A DNA stretch of 64,000 nucleotides from Acidobacteriota bacterium (GTDB lineage: Bacteria; Acidobacteriota; UBA4820; DSQY01): the NCBI GenBank assembly GCA_021787565.1, contig JAJYLT010000021.1, positions 1-64,000 of the forward strand, in the 5' to 3' direction. The first letter of the stretch is position 1. Each line of letters starts with the position of its first letter. The translations under genes and the position numbers were made by a program. This document shows positions 51,599 through 60,500 of this stretch, piece by piece. The notes beneath the pieces are model-generated. The model was not told where the DNA came from. It did not search any database and was given only the letters and a program-made list of their open reading frames with translations.

Positions 51599-54500
51599 TC
51601 ATGGCGACTTGCGCTCTTTCGGAACCCACTTATCTGCGTTGATGTAGCCTTGCAGCCCGTCCTGGGCTTCCTTGAACTTCTCCTCCAGCGTTTGCTGGCG
51701 GAAGCCGCCGAGCGTGCACGTCGGAAGCGTGGCCGCGGCCGACTTCAGCAGGTACAGCTCGCCCATGGCGATCAGCCGGTGGCCCGAGGGAGTCGGGTGG
51801 ACGTAGTCGGGACCCAGCACACCGCCTCGTGCGGTAGCTTCAAGGTGGGTCCCCCTCGCCACATTGTCATAAAATGATCTCGCCGCCTGCTTGTCCGCCG
51901 TAATGATGGCCAGGGCACTGGGGTCCGTGATGCCTGCATCACCGGCAACGTCCAGGATGGTATAGCTATTCGGTGGTTCCTGCCCACGTTCAACTCCGCC
52001 CCGTGCAGCAAGCAGGAAGAGCAGGTAGTTCAGATCGAAGACCCGGACACGTCCTTCCTTGCGCCACTGCGTGAGGCGAGAATCCCAATCTTCTTTGTAC
52101 AACAGCTCCAGGATGCTGCGGTTGAAGCCGCGGATGTTGCCGCGGAGTTCCCGGACTTCGTCGGATGTGAGGACTTCATCGTCGGTCAGCGGATGGGGTT
52201 TGCTTTCCGAGCCAAGCGCCTTTCTTGCTGCGGCGGCGGGAGAGACCGCCACGCGGAAATTGAATAGTGCTGCCTTCAGGAACGGGATCAGGCCGATCAT
52301 GGCGCAATTGCCTTGGCCGTCGCACGGTGGTCCGTGCAACACAGTGGTCGAATCCATTGTCGCATTCCTGAAATACTCGTCCAGCTTCGCGTTGTGAAAG
52401 AAGAGCCTGGCGGTCGCCTTGAAGTCGGAAGGTATGGGGCCATCTGTGAACGGGTGAATCATGTTGCCCCTGTTGATCTTAACCCCGGCCGGGATAACGG
52501 ACACGTCGGGCACGGTCAGGAAGATGAGCGCCGGCTTCACCTCGGCACCGTCGTACTGGTCGAGAAGCCGGGTGATGAGCATGCGGTATTCGTTCTTGAA
52601 GGAGTCAACCGTACTCAGATTGCGCGCATGGCCTGAGTCGGGGGCCTCATTGCACAACGTGGCGTCCTTCTCGTAGATCTTGCCCCCCGTTCCGATGATC
52701 ACCCCCAGCGCGTCGTTGGCCCCCGCCTCGATTGTCACAATACTCGGCATGGGATCCATGTTTCGAAGCCAGTCGGGAGGCGCCTTCTCCTGGCCACCGT
52801 TGACGACCACCGACTGGCGCATGTCCTCGCCGCTCCCGGCCCAAAAGATGAGCTTCGAGAGCGCCCCTGAATCCTCGCACATGGTGTCGTCTTCGGTGAT
52901 CGAGCGAATATCGGCCCCCGTGATGGCCAAGTTGTTCGGAACGGCGCCGGGGTTCAGCCGGTGGCCCTTGTGCCAGACGAAGAAGTCCAGCGGGTTGTGA
53001 ATCACCAGCCTCTGGTCCCCGCTCTCCGGCTGGACGGCCGGCGGGTTGCCCTTCCCGCTAAGCAAGGGCAGGACCATGGGAAGGCCGAGCATCTGCGCGA
53101 ACTGGACGGGACCGCTGTTGCGCTGTCCGGAAGCCTGCGTGTTGCCACCCAGGCACCCCATGCTCACGCTGTCCCCCAGCGCCGCATAGCCAATGCAGTT
53201 GGCGTCGCCTTGAACCGCGCGTCCTTCCGCGTCGGTGGCTTCGACATGAATGGTCTGGGCCGCGAGGGTGGCGGTAGCGGAAACCGGCGGAGCTTCAAGG
53301 GCCTCGCCCCTTGTCCTTCGAGTCTTCGAGGCAGAAAGCGTCTCGTACGTGCCGGGGTCGAACGCCGGGCCATCGAAGAGGAGGACCGGCGTGGCCGTGC
53401 GAAGGCGCATCCCATCCACCGGAGCAAGATTGTAGGTGGGCGTCTCTTGTGTTCCGTCGACCTTCGTGGCCGTCACATGGATCTGCGCGTTCGCGGAGGC
53501 GGCGAGCTTGGGATCGTGCACCTCGATGTAGAACTGCTTCCTCGGAAGGTAGGAGTTGTTGATGTCGTCCAGGGTGGGGATCTGCTCCTCCCCGAAGCCG
53601 TCGTTGATGGTGCTAGCCGTCTGGTCCACCTCGTTCGCGTAGTCCGCGTCGTCTTCGCTGGCCTCCGTCAGCTCCATGACACCGCCTTGAACGTTCCAGG
53701 CCGGCACGGTGACAAGGCACCGCAAAGTGTCGATGGAGGCGGGCGAGGGGGCGGCCTCCAGCACGTTCTGGTCGCTGATCACCGCCTCCACCGTGAGGGA
53801 TGTTCCACCTTGAGAATCCGTGAAGACCCGGGATCCTGGCGCGGTCTCGGTGAGAGACACCGAAACGATGTCGCCATGCAGGTTGCGCAACGTGCCCGTA
53901 ATCGTGCTCGCCTGGCTGGGCGGCAGGTCCTGGTTACCGAGCGTCAGGTGCGCTTCGATCACTTCTTCCCGGAAGGTCAGGGTATCCGGACCAGTCTCGA
54001 TGAGCTCCTGGTCTGTGCTAAAGGGCTCCTGGGAGGGGCCGAACGTCCCGCTGGCCGAAACCATGAGGACGTCGGGCACCGCCGCCGAGAAGACCGGCGT
54101 GACGGGAGGAACGTCGGGGTCGTCGGTCGTGAGAATGGCCAACTGGACCTTCGGGTTGCCGTCCGGCCCGTTGATGGTGAAGACCAGCGTGTTGGGGCCA
54201 GTCTCGGTCAAGGTGAACGTTTCTGAAACGCTTGAATCCTGATGGTCCGTGATCGTGGCCGTGACGCTGTCGATAGTGCTGTCACTCAGCCCGTTCGGAA
54301 TCTGAAGCGTCACGCCGACAGGATTACTGATGGTGATCGTTCCCAGAGTGTTTCCCTGGGCCTTGTACTGCGCTTTCTGGTACATCTCCAAGCTCATGGC
54401 GTCGATGGCAGGCAAGGAATTGCCGTCCATGTCGACGTAGTCGATCCCCAAGTAGGGCAGCTCGGTGCCCGCGGCCTGGCGCTGGGCGGGGGAGAGCCAG

Positions 54501-57500
54501 GCGAGGCCAGCGTTCTGGGGAGCGTCTACGCTGAGGTTGGCGCTCGCGGTGTCGGCGGCGAGGATGAGCGGGGCGGTGCTGGCACCCGCGTCCTTGTTCA
54601 TGTTGTAGGTCGGCGTGAAGGGATCGCTCAGATAGAAATTAAACTTCGGGTCGCTGGGATCGTCGCTCTGGCGGTGCAGGACGAGGGCCGCGTCCTTGTG
54701 ATCGTCCCGTTGGCCGGTGCCCGCGAGCTCGGTGGGGGGATTGTTCCCCGCCGGGGCTTGGCGCAGAATCCCCCCCCGCGCGATGGAGTGTACGTCCACG
54801 GCGAGGGTGCTTCCGGCCCCACCCGGCACGAAGGCCGCGATTCTCGGCGCCCAGGCATCCGCTGGATCCACGTCCGCGCTCACCGCGTCCAGCACGGGAG
54901 CCTCGTCCGATTCGAGGGCCCGCACGGCCTCCCGCCGCACGGCGGTCAGCGCCTGCGCTTGCTGGTTCGAAAGAAACTGCACGTGCGGCTCGGCCACCTT
55001 CACGGCCCCCACGGCGTTGGACGGCAACCCCATGTACGCCATTCCCGTCCCCGGATCGACCAGCGGTGCTTCGGGGCCAGTATACCCCGGATCGTGGCTC
55101 ACCAGCCGAACGGGCAGCGCCACGGGGTCCTGGCCCGCGGCTTCGATCCGCGTCAGGTGCGCCACGTCGAAGACCCACAGCCCGGCCGTCCCCACGGCGT
55201 ACAAGACCCCTTCGCGGGGATTGAACGAGACCGCGCTGAAGGTGTCCAGCGCTCCGCACCCGCTTTCCGCCAGCCCGAAGCGCATGTAGAACGCCGGGCT
55301 CCCTTCGTAGCTCACGTCGAAGACCGCGATGCCGTTGTTCGCATCGGGGATGAAGGCCAGGTCCTTGGCGGGATTCGGCTCGGGTGCCGCGTTCGCATCG
55401 GACTTCCGGTAGGTAATCCAGTTTTCGGCCAGGCACAGGCCCAGCCGGCCGTTCGTGCTGAACTGCCCCGGGCACGGGCAGCCCGGCGCCCCCGCCTGCG
55501 GGCAGGGGTAGCTGCCGATGCCCGTATCCGACAGCTTCGCCGGGTCGGCCGAGTCCGGTGTGAGGACACGGAGGTTGCCGTTCCCCAGCGGCACGATGAG
55601 GTGCCCCGTCTTCACGTGCAGCCCGAGCATCCGCACCTTCGCCCCGATCCGCTCGCCGCCGTCCCCCTTCCAAACCTCCGGCCACTGCGTGGTCTGCGCC
55701 AGCGTTCTGAGATCCACCCCCTCCACGCCGTAGCCCAGCACCGACGCGTAGGCGAAGTTCCCCACGGCCTGGACCGAAATTGGCTCACCGTTGCGCGAGT
55801 CCCCGTCCGCGTCCTGGCAGTTGGGGTCGTCGGGAGAAGCATTGATCGCACACGAAAGCTGGTTCCCGCCGAAGAAGGTCAGGTACGGGGCCGTCCCGCT
55901 GATCTCGTACGCACTGAGGAACCCCATCCCCGACTCGCCTCCGCCCACGGCCACGAGCACCGGCGTGAGCTGGCCGGAGTGGTTCGGGTCGTCGATGTCC
56001 GCCGTCGTGAGCGAGCGGACGACGCCCGTAGTCTGCACGAAGGTCAGGAGGACCGGGGTGTCCGGTTTGGACACGTCGATGATCGCGATCCCCTCCTGGC
56101 CGTTCTGCTGCGTCCCCACGAAGAGCAGGCTCCCGCGCACCGCCGCGGCGCGGAAAATACCGATGTTGGCCACACTGCCCGTCGTCGCCGCCCCCGCGCT
56201 CGTCGTGAAGTCCGCCTTGAAATCCTGCGGGAAGGCATCCCCCGCCGCATCCCTGAGACCGGGGAAGGTTACCTCGTAGGTCGTGCCCGCCTCCCAGGCC
56301 GAGCCCGGAAGGAACGTGAGCACTCTCCGGGTGGAGTCCAGGCTCGGAGCACCTTCCACCGAGGCCGTGTCCCCCTGCTTGGTGATCCCGATGGGGTAGG
56401 AGCCGGGATCGGTGAAGTCCCCGCCCAGCGCGCGGGAGAAGGTGACCGAGATGGGAACTTGCGGGTCCACTTCCACTTGGCCGATGGAGAGCACGAGGAT
56501 GTCGCCGGGATCGCCGCCTTGCAGGGTGATTCCACCGAAGGTGAACGCGCCAGTGCCGTCCGCGGTAGCGGTCAGGCTGGCCGAACCTGGCTTGGAGAGG
56601 TCCGCGAGGACCAGCGCCGCACTTGCGGGCGCCGCCCCAGCATCGCCCGTAATGGCCACTGTCTCGTCCGCGCCGGGCAAGCCGTCGCCATTGGAATCGG
56701 TGACTTGGTAATGAATCTTCGAGGTCATGTCGCCCGTGAGCCGCTTGATCTGCACGGCCATAACTTCGACAGGCGAGGCCATCAGCGGGAAGGGAGGCGT
56801 GTGATCGTCGGTCTGCACACCCACGTCGCTCGGCGTGCCCGGCGTGAGCGTAACGCCCGTGAGGGTTTGCTCCAGCACCTGCGCCCACGTCTGCGCGTCG
56901 TCGATCAGGAGCGTGAAGGTGCCGGAGGACTCGCGGAAGGCCCCGCCGCCCACGGGGGCCGGCAGGGCGTACCTCCAGCCCGCGCTCGCATCGGTCAGAG
57001 CCACGAAGGGCAGGCCGTCCAGGGTCACGAGCAGGCTCAGGCTATGACTCACCTCGACGCCGCCCGTGATGAAGCCCCACTGCGAAGCCGTCAGGGCGTA
57101 GAGCTGGACGAGGCCGCTCTGCCTCACGCCCGGCAGGAAGGGCGCGGAACTGGTAACGAGGCAATTTCCGCTGCCGCTCGTGCACCCGCTGGCGCGCATC
57201 GTGTCCACGACCATGGGCGCCTGCGTGGGGTTGGCGCCTCCCACCTGGACGGTGCGCACGAGCCAGAAGGCCTTCGATGCGTCGGTCACGTCCCACCCGC
57301 CCGGGGCGGGCAGGAGAAGCTGGATCTCCTTGCTGGCCGGAACGGAGAGCTCGATGGAGAGGGGCGTGCTCGCGCTGAAGCCCGAAGGTGTGGGCGCGGT
57401 CTGGCTAGGATCGCCGGGATGGAGTCCGATCGTGGCCGGGCCGGAGAAGGCCCCTGCGGGCACGACAATGGTCGCCAGGGGCTGGCCGCTCGCATCGAGC

Positions 57501-60500
57501 GACGTGAAGGTCCCGCCGTCCGGCCCCATGGAGACGCTCTGGTGGTCGGAGGAGACAAGCTGCGTGAAGGTGTAGACGCGGTCTTGAGAGCCGGGCACCA
57601 CCACGTGCAGCTCGATCGTGTCCCCGATGGCTCCCTGGAGGCACACGGTGAAGGAGCCGTCATCGGCCGCGTTCACCGTGGCCGTGCCGACCTCGTAGTG
57701 GCTGGCGTTCACGAGGTAGACCGTGGCCCCGCCCTCGACGGCGCCGGGGCCGCCCTGCACGCAGATCTGGCCGCTGCTGTTGGGCAGCAGCGCCTGGATC
57801 TTCCCCGGGTCCAGGCGCGGCGGCGCCACCACCTGCGTCGTGAAGGAGAAGCTGAAGGGCGAGGGCAGCGCCCGGCCCATCCGGTCCGTGATGCCCGACA
57901 CCTCGACGCTGATGGGTGACCCGGAGGGCAGCGGGGCATCGGGCGTGAAGGCGATACTCGCCCCCACGCCGCCGATCCGCAGGGTTCCCGTGAGCGCTCC
58001 GCCTGAGGCCGTGACCGCGAAGGACTGCGCCGTGACCGAGGCCGGATCGATCCCCTTCGAGAACGTCACGGTGAGCTCCGCACCGAGGGGGACGTTCTGG
58101 TCCCCGTCGGAGGGAAAGCTCGACACGACCGCCAGTGGCGCCGCCTGGATCGCGATGTCCTGCGAGATCACGGGCAGCACCGGCGGAGCAGGGGTGGAGA
58201 TGGCCGCGCTCGCCGTCCCCGAGTCCCCCGAGAGCACGTGCACCGCTTCAAGGCTGCTCGTGCCGATCAGCGCCGGGACCGCGTAGCGTCCGTCCGAAGA
58301 GGTCAGAAAGTTGATGTTGGGAAGATCGATCAGCGATTCCGATGCCTTCGGAGCTTTGCCCCGAGCCACCAGGGCTGAGACCTGCGATTTCAGCGCTGAG
58401 GACGCGGAGGAAGAGGATCGCGGCGAGGACGCCGCTCCTACGCCTTGCTCTCCCGAACTCTGCGCCCTCTGCGCCTCCGCGGTGAATCCCTTGCTGCCTT
58501 CGTTCCGCTGGCCCGGGGCGCGCGCGGGTTCACCGGATCGCGGCGGGGGCGCCGCTCCTACGCCTTGCTCTCCCGAACTCTGCGCCCTCTGCGTCTCCGC
58601 GGTGAATCCCTTGCTTCCTTCGTTCCGCCGGGCCGCCTCCGTCGTGGAGACGACGCCCGCCACCGCCCCGGCGACGGGGTTCGTGCCGTCCGTGACGAGG
58701 CCCGTGATGAAGCCGACCGGCGAGGTGGCTTTCAGGAAAACGTAGCGGCCTTCGTTCTGCACCATCGGCCACGGCAGGCCCGACAGCTCCGAAGGGTAGC
58801 CCGACCCCGAGAGGGTCTCGATCTGCTCGCCGTTCAGGGTGGCGAAGTCCGTCAGCGTGAGCATCGCCACGCCCCCGAGGGTCCGCGCCTGGGCTACCAC
58901 GACGGTGTCCCCATCCGCAACCGGGGCCGCGAGGGCCGAGGTGTCGATCGAGAGAACCGCCGGGCTTGAAAGGCTGGCCCCGCCGAGGTCCAATTCGACC
59001 CCACCCAGGAAGACGAAGCCCTGGGGAATGGGGCTCAGCAGACTCCCCTGGCTGACGGGGAAGACCCGCACGGGCAGCGGGTTCGCCGTGGCGCCCGCGG
59101 GAATCCGCGCGTGCGTCCCCCCCGCGCCGTCCACGGTGCCCCCCGAGGAATCGATGATGCCGCCGCCGAGGGGTCCGGGCCAGTAGGGGCCCACCGAGAT
59201 GCCGATGCGCCCTTGAAGCAGCGTCAGGACGTCGATCCCCGGGAAGGGCGAGACGGGGAAGGTCACGGTCTGGTTCGAGGGGTTCGCCGGGTCCTGATAC
59301 GCCGTGAGGGCTTCCGTATACGGGCTGAAGTGGTGCGTGACCGTCCCCGTGCCTTCACGCACGTCCAAGCTCTCGGTGGCCGTCACCGCGAAGGGCAGGC
59401 CCGACGAGATCGAGGCCGCGGGTGTGATCGTCACCGTCGCCTGCGCCTTCCCGTCGGGCAGGATCGTCGGAGGATTGGCCGCGAGGGACGCCGTCGCCGA
59501 ATCGAGCGGCGCGGAGGTCACGCCCGAGAGGGCCGCGCCGTCCTGGACCGCGGGCGGAGGCGTGGGGGAATCATCGAGCCGCAGCAGGACCACGGTGAAG
59601 GGCGGCGGGGCCGCGGGCACACTGACGCTCACGTGCGTGCCGTCGCTCTGGCCGGTCAGGCCCATCCACTGCAGGCCCTGGGTATCGAACCACGCGCAGG
59701 GGGCGGTGCCCGCGGCGAGACCCGCGGGCGCGGGGAACGAAAGCGTGAGCGACGATGAGGGGGCCTGTGCGGCGTCGAGCCGAAAGGCCGACAAGGGCGA
59801 GAAACCCACGGGCAACGGAAAGGGAAGACCCTGGGCCGTCAGGGACGTCACGGTCAGCGCCGTGTCTTGCGAGAAGGCGCCCGAGGGAGCGGTAAGAGTC
59901 ACCTGGCCCCCGGCGAACGTGGCCGTGCCGCCCGCGGAGCCGAGGGTCTGAACCTGCGCGGAGAGAACCGTCAGGCGGGCGTCGAGGGCGGGTTGGATCG
60001 CCCCGGCATCCACCGAAACGGTCCGGTACGCGTCCGAGTAGCCCGATGCCGAGAGATGAACCTGGGCCTCACCCGAGGTCACGGGCAGGTCCCAGGCCCC
60101 CATGACCCCGCTCGCCGCCTGCGCACCTTGGCCCACAAGACCCACGGAGGCGCCGGGCAGGGGTAAACCGGTCGCGTCGTCGTAGACCTCGCCCACGACG
60201 AAGGCGTTACCGGCGCTCCCCCCGTTGAAGGTCTTGGTGTAGGGCTGCGCCAGGGCGTTGCCCGCGAGGTCTGTCACGCCCGTGCTAACGGTGAGGACGG
60301 CTGGGGCCGTTCCGAGGGGCGTTGCGGGGGTGATCCGCAGGCGGGTACCCGAAAGCTCGAGACCGTACGAGCTTGAGACGGGCTGGCCGCTCTCGGTCAG
60401 GCTCACGCTCTGGTCCGTCACGGTCGATTCCAGGACTGCTTCGCTGAAGTCCACGAGCAGGTCGCTACCGTCGAGGGAGAAGTTCGTCACGGTGGGCGCT

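Noticed and set aside
54242-57919. A 1,225-codon open frame antisense to the giant gene
   Set aside because: It is rich in Arg/Gly/His with no domain pattern and lies opposite a frame with clear domains. Long antisense frames are expected in GC-rich coding sequence.
58416-58629. CRISPR array
   Set aside because: Only two copies of a 120-bp unit with no spacer-repeat alternation, inside a coding frame, and no cas genes in the window.
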